Below, piece after piece: positions 48,932 through 57,888 of a stretch of 64,000 nt of DNA (position 1 is the stretch's first letter; each line of letters begins with the position of its first letter). Under the pieces are notes generated by a model, which saw only the letters and a program-made list of their open reading frames with translations, searched no databases and was not told the origin of the DNA. This DNA is from JACOTV01 sp964579395 (lineage in GTDB: Bacteria > Patescibacteriota > Microgenomatia > UBA1406 > GWC2-37-13), in NCBI GenBank assembly GCA_964579395.1, contig CAZOFT010000005.1, positions 28,384-92,383 of the forward strand. Direction: 5' to 3'. A program made the translations under genes and the position numbers.

Positions 48932-50421
48932 AACTGTTGGATCAATACGTAAAAGAGCTGGAGCGAGAACTCGGTCAAGCCAAACAAGATGTCGCTTCTC
49001 AGGAAGTCGGATCTGTGTTGGAAATTAAAGACGGCATCACTATTGCCACGGGCTTGTATCAAAGCTTTTTTGGTGAAATTGTCGTATTTGATAATGACGT
49101 CAAAGGCTTTGTTATCGATCTTTCAGAAGATGTAGTCGGTATTGTCGTGCTGGGTGATTATCTCACCATCAAGCCGGGAAGTGCCGTGCGCGGAACCGGA
49201 CGCATTTTGTCTGTACCCGTTGCCGATGAGATGCTGGGTACCACCGTCAATCCGCTTGGTGAACCGCTTGACGAGACTAAGCCGGTAAAAGCAAAGAAAT
49301 TCTATCCTGTTGAGCGTATTGCTCCGGGCGTGGTCTATCGTAAGCCGGTCGGGGTTCCTTTGCAGACCGGTATCAAAGCAATCGATGCATTGATTCCTGT
49401 CGGACGCGGACAGCGCGAACTTATTATCGGTGATCGTGTAACCGGAAAAACAACCGTCGCCATCGATACTATCATCAATCAGAAATCAGAAGATGTTATT
49501 TGTATTTACTGCTCAATAGGCCAGAAAAATGCCAAAGTGGCGCAGGTTGCGCAGACGCTTAAGCAGGCTGGCGCAATGGATTATTCCATTGTGGTCTCAG
49601 CTTCAGCTGCCGACTCTGTTGCGCTGCAATATATCGCGCCATATGCAGCAACTGCTATTGCCGAATACTTTATGGACCAAGGAAAAGACGTGTTGGTCGT
49701 CTACGATGATTTGACCAAGCATGCATGGGCATATCGCCAAGTATCACTGGTACTTCGTCGTCCGGCTGGCCGTGAAGCCTATCCGGGAGACGTATTTTAC
49801 CTGCACTCGCGCTTATTGGAGCGTGCATGCCGTGTAGAAGAAGAATATGGCGGCGGCTCAATCACTGCACTTCCTATCATTGAAACACTCGATAATGATG
49901 TGTCGGCATATATTCCGACCAATGTTATCTCGATCACTGACGGTCAGATCTTTTTGGAGACAGACCTCTTTAACAACGGCGTCCGTCCGGCGGTAAATGT
50001 CGGTATTTCGGTATCTCGTGTCGGAGGTGCGGCTCAAACAAAAGCCATGAAACAGGTGGCAGGTCGCCTCAAGCTTGACTTGGCACAATATCGTTCACTG
50101 GCGGCATTTTCACAATTTGAGTCTGACCTGGACGAGGGAACCAAGCAGTTTCTGAATCGCGGTGCAAAGACAACGCAGATTCTGATTCAGGATAAAAACA
50201 AGCCATATAGTCTGGCTGAGCAAGTATGTGTGATTTGGGCTGCGGTGAAAGGTCATCTTGACGATGTTCCGCTTGCTGAAGTAAAGGATTTTGAGCGTTC
50301 ACTCATGCATCAGCTTTCAACAAAAGGAAAGAAATTGGTTGAGCGCATCAATAAGAGCAAAAAGCTTGAAGAGGCTGATGAAAAAGAACTCGAAAAGATT
50401 GTTACAGCGTTAACCAAATAA
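48928..50421 (+). CDS. atpA: ATP synthase F1 subunit alpha
   Basis: The non-catalytic nucleotide-binding subunit, 497 residues. The P-loop is GDRVTGKT (168-175); almost all alpha subunits have Gln where Val171 stands. The other blocks (YIPTNVISITDGQIFLE, RPAVNVGISVSRVGGAAQ) are normal. It overlaps atpH by 4 bases. Confidence 0.96.
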   Translation: MKLLDQYVKELERELGQAKQDVASQEVGSVLEIKDGITIATGLYQSFFGEIVVFDNDVKGFVIDLSEDVVGIVVLGDYLTIKPGSAVRGTGRILSVPVADEMLGTTVNPLGEPLDETKPVKAKKFYPVERIAPGVVYRKPVGVPLQTGIKAIDALIPVGRGQRELIIGDRVTGKTTVAIDTIINQKSEDVICIYCSIGQKNAKVAQVAQTLKQAGAMDYSIVVSASAADSVALQYIAPYAATAIAEYFMDQGKDVLVVYDDLTKHAWAYRQVSLVLRRPAGREAYPGDVFYLHSRLLERACRVEEEYGGGSITALPIIETLDNDVSAYIPTNVISITDGQIFLETDLFNNGVRPAVNVGISVSRVGGAAQTKAMKQVAGRLKLDLAQYRSLAAFSQFESDLDEGTKQFLNRGAKTTQILIQDKNKPYSLAEQVCVIWAAVKGHLDDVPLAEVKDFERSLMHQLSTKGKKLVERINKSKKLEEADEKELEKIVTALTK

Positions 50422-50451
50422 AGCGGAACGTCAAGTCCGCGGGAACAGCTC

Positions 50452-51312
50452 ATGAATATTCGCGAAGTAGGAAAGAAAATCAAGTCGGTCACAAACGTGA
50501 AGAAGATCACCTATGCCATGCAGATGGTGTCTGCCGTCAAGATGAAAAAAGCACAGGTGGCAGTAATGGAAGCTGCAGCATATCAGGAGTTTCTCGAACG
50601 ATCTATCCGCCGTGTGGGTGCATCTATTAATCCACAGTATTCAGCCGTGTTGCAGGTAAAAAACGATCGTGCGTCAAAGCACTTGATCATTATAGTCTCC
50701 AGCAACAAAGGGCTCTGTGGTGCATTTAATCTGAATCTGTTTCGCTTTTATCAGGAGCGTACAGAAACAGGTGAGCACGATGTGGTTGTGGTCGGGAAAA
50801 AAGGCGGTATTTTGTCAGTGCAATTAGGACATACGGTTGCTGCTGACTTTTCATCACACACGCCGCTCACCAATGTCGGCGCTTTGTTTGACTATGTCCT
50901 GGAGACGTATATGAACGGCACCTACAAGACTGTGAGTGTGGTATACAACAAGTTTATATCGTCATTTTCTGTCGAGCCGACGATGGAGCTGTTGCTGCCA
51001 TTTCGCATGGAGGCCGTCACCACAGACACGGAAGATTATGCGCACGGTGAATATGCAATTGAGCCAAATCCCGCAGAAATTATTGACGCACTTATCAAAA
51101 GCTATATCGAAGAAAAAATCCGCCACGCGATTATGCAAAGCGAGGCCGGTGAGCACAGTGCACGCATGATGGCGATGAAAAATGCGACTGATAACGCAAC
51201 TGAAGTGGTCGGCAGTCTGACATCGCTTAAAAATAAGCTGCGTCAGCAGAAAATTACCTATGAACTGTTGGACATGATTACTGCAAAAGAATCAGTCGAA
51301 CAATCAGCATAA
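50452..51312 (+). CDS. atpG: ATP synthase F1 subunit gamma
   Basis: The central rotor shaft. The N-terminal helix IREVGKKIKSVTNVKKITYAMQMVSAVKMKKA and the C-terminal helix SARMMAMKNATDNATEVVGSL form the family coiled coil; SSNKGLCGAFN is the conserved Rossmann-like part. Length 286. It lies 30 bases after atpA. Confidence 0.96.
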   Translation: MNIREVGKKIKSVTNVKKITYAMQMVSAVKMKKAQVAVMEAAAYQEFLERSIRRVGASINPQYSAVLQVKNDRASKHLIIIVSSNKGLCGAFNLNLFRFYQERTETGEHDVVVVGKKGGILSVQLGHTVAADFSSHTPLTNVGALFDYVLETYMNGTYKTVSVVYNKFISSFSVEPTMELLLPFRMEAVTTDTEDYAHGEYAIEPNPAEIIDALIKSYIEEKIRHAIMQSEAGEHSARMMAMKNATDNATEVVGSLTSLKNKLRQQKITYELLDMITAKESVEQSA

Positions 51313-51337
51313 CAAGCAATCTATACTCTTTATAACT

Positions 51338-51343
51338 TATAAT
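51338..51343 (+). promoter_or_regulatory. Internal -10 box (TATAAT) before atpD
   Basis: Perfect TATAAT in the 41-base atpG-atpD gap; predicted start 51350, four bases before the atpD ATG. It may boost beta and epsilon. Confidence 0.45.
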
Positions 51344-51353
51344 CTCAATATTC

Positions 51354-52745
51354 ATGCCTAACACAACACCCCAAGGAACAATTGTCGCAATTCGCGGAGT
51401 GGTCGTTGACGTTCAATTTGACGACACACAAACCCCTTCTATCTATGATGCTCTGCATGTAGAGCGCAGTGTCGAAGGAAAGAAAGAAACACTTACCCTT
51501 GAGGTGGAGGCCGTAGTTGATGCGGGACTGGTCCGCACCGTTGCCATGGGAGATGTGTATGGTCTCAAGCGCGGTCAAAAAGTCACCAACACCGGAAGCC
51601 CGATCAAAGTGCCGGTGGGTGAAGAGACATTGGGACGTATCGTCAATGTGCTTGGTGAACCGATTGATGCAGCAGGTCCTATCAAATCAAAAAAACAAAG
51701 CAGTATTCATGCACCAGCACCAAAGCTGTCTGAGCAGACGACAGAAAGCACTATTTTTGAAACCGGTATCAAGGTCATTGATCTTCTGGCACCGTTTATC
51801 AAAGGAGGAAAAGTCGCTATTTTCGGCGGCGCAGGTGTCGGAAAAACAGTCTTGATTCAGGAGCTTATCAACAACGTGGCACAAGTACACAAAGGTGTGT
51901 CAGTCTTTGCCGGTGTCGGAGAACGTACCCGTGAAGGAAATGATTTGTGGCGCGAGATGACTGATTCCGGCGTCATGAAACAGACCGCCATGGTCTTTGG
52001 CCAGATGAATGAACCGCCAGGTAACCGTCTGCGCGTTGCGTTGACCGGTGTTACGATGGCCGAGTATTTCCGTGATGAAAAAGGCATGGATACCTTGCTC
52101 TTTATCGACAACATCTTCCGTTTTGCCCAGGCAGGATCAGAAGTATCAGCACTTTTGGGACGCATCCCATCGGCCGTAGGATATCAGCCGACACTTGCCA
52201 GCGAGGTATCGGGCCTTCAGGAACGTATTACTTCCACCAAAAAAGGATCAATCACTTCTATCCAGGCAGTATTTGTGCCGGCCGACGATTATACCGATCC
52301 TGCACCGGTTGCGACGTTTGCACACATTGACGCATCGTTGTCTCTTGAGCGCTCACTTGCAGAACAAGCATTGTTCCCAGCCATTGATCCGCTTGTGTCC
52401 ACCTCACAGGCGCTGGATCCCTCAGTTGTGGGCCAAGAGCACTATGATATTGCCCGCCGCGTAGTGCAGACACTGCAAAGGCACAAGGATTTGCAAGATA
52501 TTATCGCCATTCTCGGTATGGAAGAGTTGTCTGACGAAGACAAACTTACCGTAAATCGTGCTCGAAAGATTCAACGATTCTTGACGCAGCCGATGTTTGT
52601 AGCAGAAGCCTTTACCGGAACTCCCGGAAAATATGTGCCAATCAAAGAGACCATTCGCGGATTTAAAGAAATCCTTGACGGTAAGCACGACAGTAAACCG
52701 GAGCGATCATTTTACATGGTTGGCGGCATTGAAGAAGTAAAGTAA
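51354..52745 (+). CDS. atpD: ATP synthase F1 subunit beta
   Basis: The catalytic subunit, 463 residues. The P-loop is GGAGVGKT (about 161-168), followed by GVGERTREGNDLW, FIDNIFRFAQAGSEVSALLGR (Walker B), and ALDPSVVGQEHYDIA. All catalytic residues seem present. It is followed by atpC after 12 bases. Confidence 0.97.
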   Translation: MPNTTPQGTIVAIRGVVVDVQFDDTQTPSIYDALHVERSVEGKKETLTLEVEAVVDAGLVRTVAMGDVYGLKRGQKVTNTGSPIKVPVGEETLGRIVNVLGEPIDAAGPIKSKKQSSIHAPAPKLSEQTTESTIFETGIKVIDLLAPFIKGGKVAIFGGAGVGKTVLIQELINNVAQVHKGVSVFAGVGERTREGNDLWREMTDSGVMKQTAMVFGQMNEPPGNRLRVALTGVTMAEYFRDEKGMDTLLFIDNIFRFAQAGSEVSALLGRIPSAVGYQPTLASEVSGLQERITSTKKGSITSIQAVFVPADDYTDPAPVATFAHIDASLSLERSLAEQALFPAIDPLVSTSQALDPSVVGQEHYDIARRVVQTLQRHKDLQDIIAILGMEELSDEDKLTVNRARKIQRFLTQPMFVAEAFTGTPGKYVPIKETIRGFKEILDGKHDSKPERSFYMVGGIEEVK

Positions 52746-52757
52746 TCAAAAATAGCT

Positions 52758-53168
52758 ATGTTGCACCTTCGTATCATTACACCGAAAAAGGTAGTCTTAG
52801 AGCAGGATGTTGATCGTGTTACTGCTCCCGGGACAGGTGGAGAATTTACTGTTCTGCCTCGTCACAGCAAGCTGTTTTCGATGTTGAAAGAAGGCATCAT
52901 TACGATTCACAACAAGGATCAAGAAGATTTTCTGGCTATCGGTTCAGGATACTTGGAGACGGACGGAAAAGAACTTACGATACTTGTTTCTCGAGCACAT
53001 GGCCAAGATGAGATAGATGAGAAGATTACCGCCGAGGCAATTAAATCTGCGCAAACACTGATCGAACGGGCAAAAGATGGCGTGGAACGCGAACAGGCAA
53101 CAATGCTGCTTCGCCGCTCCATAATCGATCAGAAGCTTCTCAAAAAGCGCCGCACCTATCGACGATAG
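52758..53168 (+). CDS. atpC: ATP synthase F1 subunit epsilon
   Basis: The 136-residue rotor/inhibitor subunit, with the N-terminal beta sandwich (LHLRIITPKKVVLEQDVDRVTAPGTGGEFTVLPRHSKL) and a C-terminal helical hairpin (about 90-135), so the inhibitory C-domain is kept. A perfect 8-bp hairpin begins in its stop codon. Confidence 0.93.
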   Translation: MLHLRIITPKKVVLEQDVDRVTAPGTGGEFTVLPRHSKLFSMLKEGIITIHNKDQEDFLAIGSGYLETDGKELTILVSRAHGQDEIDEKITAEAIKSAQTLIERAKDGVEREQATMLLRRSIIDQKLLKKRRTYRR

Positions 53169-53190
53169 TATGCGCAAAGACGCATACTTT
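53167..53190 (+). terminator. Hairpin at the end of the ATP synthase operon
   Basis: AGTATGCG and CGCATACT form a perfect 8-bp stem with a 6-base loop. Only three T residues follow, so it is a weak terminator or a 3'-end stabiliser. Confidence 0.45.
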
Positions 53191-53207
53191 GATTGAGGCG
53201 TCTCGTG

Positions 53208-53213
53208 TATAAT
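53208..53213 (+). promoter_or_regulatory. -10 box (TATAAT) upstream of topA
   Basis: Predicted start 53220, leader about 44 bases. A second weaker box (TATTGT, 53246-53251) would give a 6-base leader. Confidence 0.45.
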
Positions 53214-53263
53214 GACACCAACACCAGAGCTCAATTGAGTTGTTGTATTGTAAAAAACAACCT

Positions 53264-55375
53264 ATGACCCTTATTATTGTAGAATCTCCGACAAAAGCCC
53301 GCACATTTAACCGCATCTTTAAGATGCAAGCTGACCAAGCTAAAAAAGGAAAAGGGGATGAGACAAGTGAAAAAAAGCCAAAGAAAAAAGGTACAAAAAA
53401 AGCCCAAGCAGAATCTCCGTATTATGTATTTGCGACTCTCGGGCACATTCGAGACCTTCCATCAAGTGAGATGGCGGTCGATTTTGAACACGACTTTGCA
53501 CCGACGTACGAGATCATCAAAGGAAAACAAAAAGTAGTCGATAAGCTGCATGAGCTGGCGAAAGAGCATGACGAAATCATATTTGCCACAGACCCTGACC
53601 GTGAGGGAGAATCAATCTCGTATCACGCTGCGTATGTACTGGGACTCATGAAAGAAGAATGGCCGCAGATCGGCTACAGCACAAATCCGGTAAAACGTAT
53701 CGTCTTTCATGAGATTACCCAACATGCCTTGGAAGAAGCGCTTCAAAACCCGGGCGAAATTCGATTAGATCTGGTGAAGGCACAGCAGGCTCGACGCATC
53801 GTTGACCGCGTGGTGGGATACGAGTTGTCGCCTTTGTTATGGAAGAAGACCGGCAAAAATTGGCTCTCTGCCGGTCGTGTGCAGACCGTGGCACTACGCT
53901 TTGTCGTGGAGCGTGAGAAAGAAATTGAAGCATTTAAGACTGCACCGTATCTGGTTATCCAAGCACTCTTTGATCCGGAATTGAAGGCAAAGCTGGTGTC
54001 AAAAGATGGTCAACTCTACGAAAGCAAAGAAAAGCTAAAACTGTTTGCGGGTGACTATGAGTATACGGTCGGCTCCATCGCACCTGATCAAAAAGAGTCG
54101 CTCATGGATGACATAAAAAGCGATACCTATCACATCGATTCTGTCGATGAGTCACCCAGCAAGAGATATCCGCCACCACCGTTTACGACTTCATTACTGC
54201 AGCAAGAGGCAATTAACCGCTATGGATTTACTTCAAAAATGGTCATGCGTCTGGCGCAGGACTTGTATGAGCGAGGGTTAATCACCTATCATCGTACCGA
54301 TTCGTTTAACCTTTCTACTCAGTTTGTCTTTCGTGCCAAAGATTATATTACCGCCACATTCGGTGCAGAGTTTGCATTGGAGAAACCGCGCGGATACCGC
54401 ACAAAATCAGCATCAGCACAAGAAGCACATGAAGCCATCCGCCCAACTCGCGTAGACCGCACCGTTGCACAAGTCACCGACGAAGGAAAGCTTACGAAAA
54501 ACCACCTCATGCTGTATGAGCTCATCTTCAACCGAGCTGTCGCCACCCAGATGAAAGAAGCTGACCTGAAGATTGTGAAAGCCCATGTGAAAGGCGAAAA
54601 AGGGTATGAGCTTGACGCCGAACACACGCAGGTATTGTTTGCCGGATTCCTGCACTTGATGAGCCCGGCATACGTGCAAAAACACCAGGACGCCGCTGTC
54701 TTTCAACCCGGAACCAAACTCACTCTGAAAGAACTTGAAGCAGAAGAAAAAGAAACACGCGCACCACCTCGCTATTCAGAGGCCACTTTGATTAAAGTGC
54801 TTGAGGAACGCGGAATCGGCCGACCGTCTACATACGCTGCCATTTTGTCATTGATTCAGGACAAAGGATATGTAGAAAAAGAAGGTCGATATCTGAAAGG
54901 AGTCGCTCTGGGGATTGCGATATCTGATTATCTTGCCTCAAGCTTTCCTGACTTATTTGATATTGATTTTACCGCAGACATGGAAGCGCAGCTTGATGCA
55001 ATTGCTGATGCAGACAAAGAACTCTTGCAGGTACTTCGCGAGTTTTACCAGCCGTTTGCCAAAGAGCTCAAGGAGCAGAAAAAAGATACATCGGCTATCG
55101 AGATTCATGAAGAAAGTGCAGAGGTCTGCCCAAAATGCGGTAAGCCGATGCAGATTCGCGCATCACGGTTCGGACGGTTTTATGCCTGTACCGGCTATCC
55201 CGAGTGCAAGACCACCAAGCCCATTTTGAAAAAAGTTGCCGGCAAAAAATGTCCCAAATGCGGTGGGGAAGTAGTGACGCGCTATTCAAAAGCGAAACGA
55301 AAGTTTTATGGATGTGCCAACTATCCGAATTGTGATTATGTGGAGTTTGCATGGAATAAACTTGTCAAAGCGTAA
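53264..55375 (+). CDS. topA: DNA topoisomerase I (type IA)
   Basis: TopA relaxes negative supercoils. The TOPRIM domain starts LIIVESPTKARTF and has FATDPDREGESI; the active-site tyrosine is Tyr342 in GLITYHRTDS. A lysine-rich insertion (about residues 24-48) sits in the TOPRIM domain. Two C-terminal four-cysteine zinc ribbons (CPKCGKPMQ... and CPKCGGEVV...) follow the core. Length 703. The start at 53264 is set by homology; the frame is open 8 codons upstream. Confidence 0.96.
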   Translation: MTLIIVESPTKARTFNRIFKMQADQAKKGKGDETSEKKPKKKGTKKAQAESPYYVFATLGHIRDLPSSEMAVDFEHDFAPTYEIIKGKQKVVDKLHELAKEHDEIIFATDPDREGESISYHAAYVLGLMKEEWPQIGYSTNPVKRIVFHEITQHALEEALQNPGEIRLDLVKAQQARRIVDRVVGYELSPLLWKKTGKNWLSAGRVQTVALRFVVEREKEIEAFKTAPYLVIQALFDPELKAKLVSKDGQLYESKEKLKLFAGDYEYTVGSIAPDQKESLMDDIKSDTYHIDSVDESPSKRYPPPPFTTSLLQQEAINRYGFTSKMVMRLAQDLYERGLITYHRTDSFNLSTQFVFRAKDYITATFGAEFALEKPRGYRTKSASAQEAHEAIRPTRVDRTVAQVTDEGKLTKNHLMLYELIFNRAVATQMKEADLKIVKAHVKGEKGYELDAEHTQVLFAGFLHLMSPAYVQKHQDAAVFQPGTKLTLKELEAEEKETRAPPRYSEATLIKVLEERGIGRPSTYAAILSLIQDKGYVEKEGRYLKGVALGIAISDYLASSFPDLFDIDFTADMEAQLDAIADADKELLQVLREFYQPFAKELKEQKKDTSAIEIHEESAEVCPKCGKPMQIRASRFGRFYACTGYPECKTTKPILKKVAGKKCPKCGGEVVTRYSKAKRKFYGCANYPNCDYVEFAWNKLVKA

Positions 55376-55383
55376 GTATTGCA

Positions 55384-55392
55384 TGGTACAAT
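55384..55392 (+). promoter_or_regulatory. Extended -10 (TGG-TACAAT) of pyrG
   Basis: Predicted start 55399, leader about 34 bases. The leader begins with the inverted repeat TTAGATT-ACC-AATCTAA. Confidence 0.5.
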
Positions 55393-55398
55393 AAGTAC

Positions 55399-55416
55399 TT
55401 AGATTACCAATCTAAC
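55399..55416 (+). promoter_or_regulatory. Hairpin at the 5' end of the pyrG leader
   Basis: TTAGATT and AATCTAA form a 7-bp stem with a 3-base loop at the predicted transcript start. It is followed by an A-rich stretch, not T, so it is not an ordinary terminator; it could stabilise the 5' end. Confidence 0.4.
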
Positions 55417-55432
55417 TAAAAAAGAGAACCAG

Positions 55433-57052
55433 ATGAAGTATATTTTCATATCAGGAGGCGTTATATCAGGTATCGGTAAGGGAGTTACCAGCGCCTCCAT
55501 CGGCCTTCTTCTTCAATCTGCAGGCTACAAAGTCACCCCGCTTAAATTCGAAAACTACCTCAATATTGATGCCGGCACCATCAATCCAATCGAGCATGGC
55601 GATCCGTTTTTGTGTGAAGACGGCACGGAGGCAGATATGGACATCGGAAGCTACGAGAAGATGTTGGACCAGGATATGGGAGCAGACAATTTTGTCACCA
55701 TGGGTCGCATTTATCAGACGGTGATTGATCGTGAGCGCCGATTTGAATATAACGGTGAGGATGTTGAAGCGATTCCACACATTACTGACGAAATCATCCG
55801 TCGTATCCAGCATGTCGGAAAAAAATCCAAGGCAGACATTGTTCTTATTGAGTTAGGCGGAACAGCAGGTGAGTATCAGAACGTGTTTTATTATGAGGCA
55901 TCACGCATCCTTACACTGAAAAATCCGGGCGATGTGGTGCATATTCATGTCAGCTATGTGCCTACACCAAATCATCTGGGAGAGCCGAAAACCAAGCCGA
56001 CCCAACTCTCTGTGCGCACCCTTAATTCGATGGGTATCCAGCCAGATTTTATTGTCGCGCGCTCTGAGTTTTATTTGGATCAGCGTCGACGTGATCGATT
56101 TGCGCTGTTTTGCAACATGAGTCCGGAGGATATTATCTCTAATCCCGATGTAAGTCATGTATACGAAATTCCTTTGATCTTGCACAAGCAGGGCATGGAA
56201 AAGCGTGTCATGGAAAAACTCGGCCTTTCCATCAAAAAACCCAAGCTTGACCGCTGGGAGAAGTTGGTTGAGCGCATCAAAAAACCAAAGAAAAAAACAG
56301 TCGAAGTGGCAATCATCGGTAAGTATTTTGGTACCGGCAACTATCAGCTGAAAGATGCCTATGCAGCTCTCTTTGACGCGATAGATCATGCTGCATGGGA
56401 TCGTGAAGTAGAGGTGAAAACCCGTTGGGTTGATGCAGAAAAAGTAGAAAAAGAAGGCGCTGAAATTATCGGACGACCTGACGGTATTATTGTTCCGATC
56501 GGTTGGGGACAACGAGGATCAGAAGGAATGATTGCAGCTGCATCCTATGCACGTCGGGAAAAGATTCCCTATCTAGGACTCTGCTACGGTATGCAACTTG
56601 CCGCAGTCTCTTTTGCCCGCGATATGCTCGGATGGAACGATGCAAATACTACTGAAAACGATCCCGACAGCAAACACCCAGTCATACATATTATTGAACA
56701 CCAGAAAGAACTACTCGCAAAACGGGAATACGGCGGTACCATGCGCCTCGGAGGCTGGGAGGCAAAGATGAAAAAAGGTACACAAGCGTATGATTTGTAT
56801 GGCAAAAAAGATCGTACTAGTGAACGTCATCGTCACCGCTATGAATTTAATAGCGCCTATGCTAAAGACGTTGAGGAGAAGGGGCTTGTTATCAGCGCAC
56901 GCTCAGTAAATGAAGATTTGGTCGAAATTATCGAGCTCCCCAAGGATATGCATCCGTTTTTTATGGGAACCCAAGGACATCCTGAATACAAGAGTCGTCC
57001 GCTAGCTCCGCACCCCATCTTTGTCGGATTTATCCAAGCTTGCGCGGACTGA
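55433..57052 (+). CDS. pyrG: CTP synthase (divergent)
   Basis: PyrG aminates UTP to CTP with ammonia from glutamine. The synthase domain has GGVISGIGKGVTSASIG and KFENYLNIDAGTINPIEHG, where most bacteria read KLDPYLNVDPGTMSPFQHG. The amidase nucleophile is Cys384 in LCYGMQLA. The oxyanion-loop motif PGGFGxRG is PIGWGQRG (residues 355-362). It is complete at 539 residues and catalytic residues seem present, but it belongs to a divergent branch. Confidence 0.93.
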   Translation: MKYIFISGGVISGIGKGVTSASIGLLLQSAGYKVTPLKFENYLNIDAGTINPIEHGDPFLCEDGTEADMDIGSYEKMLDQDMGADNFVTMGRIYQTVIDRERRFEYNGEDVEAIPHITDEIIRRIQHVGKKSKADIVLIELGGTAGEYQNVFYYEASRILTLKNPGDVVHIHVSYVPTPNHLGEPKTKPTQLSVRTLNSMGIQPDFIVARSEFYLDQRRRDRFALFCNMSPEDIISNPDVSHVYEIPLILHKQGMEKRVMEKLGLSIKKPKLDRWEKLVERIKKPKKKTVEVAIIGKYFGTGNYQLKDAYAALFDAIDHAAWDREVEVKTRWVDAEKVEKEGAEIIGRPDGIIVPIGWGQRGSEGMIAAASYARREKIPYLGLCYGMQLAAVSFARDMLGWNDANTTENDPDSKHPVIHIIEHQKELLAKREYGGTMRLGGWEAKMKKGTQAYDLYGKKDRTSERHRHRYEFNSAYAKDVEEKGLVISARSVNEDLVEIIELPKDMHPFFMGTQGHPEYKSRPLAPHPIFVGFIQACAD

Positions 57053-57062
57053 CCTTTTCAGG

Positions 57063-57068
57063 TATAAT
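57063..57068 (+). promoter_or_regulatory. -10 box (TATAAT) of rplS (leaderless)
   Basis: Perfect TATAAT; the predicted transcript start, 57075, is the A of the rplS ATG. Confidence 0.6.
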
Positions 57069-57074
57069 ACTCAA

Positions 57075-57425
57075 ATGGCACACTCCATTAGTTTCCAGGA
57101 CAACACCTATCAAGTCGGCGACACGCTTGACTTAATGTATCGTATCGTAGAAGGCGACAAAGAGCGCGTTCAGCGTTTTACCGGCATTCTTATTAAAGTA
57201 CGAGGAAAAGATGAAAATACCCGCATGATCACCGTGCGTCGTATCACCAAATCCGGTATCGGTGTGGAGCGAATCATTCCATTGAACTCACCCTTTATCT
57301 CCAGCATGAAACTGGTTAAAAAAGGTGCTGCACGTCGCTCGAAGCTCTACTTTATTCGTGAGCTCTCAGACAAGAACTTGCGTCGCAAGATCTATAATCC
57401 AAAACGCGTCAATAAGGCCAACTAA
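57075..57425 (+). CDS. rplS: 50S ribosomal protein L19
   Basis: L19 sits at the 30S-50S interface. The 116-residue protein has the family blocks FTGILIKVRGK, TVRRITKSGIGVERIIPLNSP and RSKLYFIRELSDKNLRRKI (the usual YLRxxxGKxxRxKE end is altered). The start is fixed by the leaderless promoter that lies in the 22-base gap after pyrG. Confidence 0.96.
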   Translation: MAHSISFQDNTYQVGDTLDLMYRIVEGDKERVQRFTGILIKVRGKDENTRMITVRRITKSGIGVERIIPLNSPFISSMKLVKKGAARRSKLYFIRELSDKNLRRKIYNPKRVNKAN

Positions 57426-57513
57426 CCTTCATAGGGCCGCAATCTTTTTTTGTCATCAATCGTGACTGATCTGTCACCCATGTTGCTTCTATGGTCTTGT
57501 AAGCTATCTTCAT

Positions 57514-57888
57514 ATGACTCACCGTAGTAGACAGTTTGGTATGCAAGGTGAGGATGCAGCCACTCGATATCTGCAACTGCACGGATATACTATCGTCGCA
57601 AGAAATGTTCATGCGCGAATCGGTGAGATTGATATCATCGCCAAAAAGCAAGGTGTGTGGCATTTTGTGGAGGTCAAAACGAGACGATCCGCACGCCACG
57701 GAATGCCGTATGAAGCTGTGCAACCATGGAAGTTGGAGCATCTGAAAAAAGCTGCGTATGCGTACTTACTTCGAGAAGGTATACAACTAACGAGTCAGAT
57801 GAGTATGGACGTGATTTCAATTCTTATGACAGAAAACGCCATTCCTCAAATCAAACATTATGAAAACATTGCTGTAGCTGCCTACTGA
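57514..57888 (+). CDS. yraN: YraN family (UPF0102) endonuclease-like protein
   Basis: A 124-residue member of UPF0102 with the restriction-endonuclease-like core: GEDAATRYLQLHGYTIVARN, then GEIDIIAKK and WHFVEVKTRRS (the E/D...E-x-K nuclease motif near residues 37-54). The role is thought to be in DNA processing or repair but is unproven. It follows rplS, as in many bacteria, and overlaps the opposing gene by 7 bases at its 3' end. Confidence 0.9.
   Translation: MTHRSRQFGMQGEDAATRYLQLHGYTIVARNVHARIGEIDIIAKKQGVWHFVEVKTRRSARHGMPYEAVQPWKLEHLKKAAYAYLLREGIQLTSQMSMDVISILMTENAIPQIKHYENIAVAAY

Noticed and set aside
55384..55433. A classical terminator-type attenuator in the pyrG leader
   Set aside because: The hairpin is followed by A residues, not T, on the coding strand.
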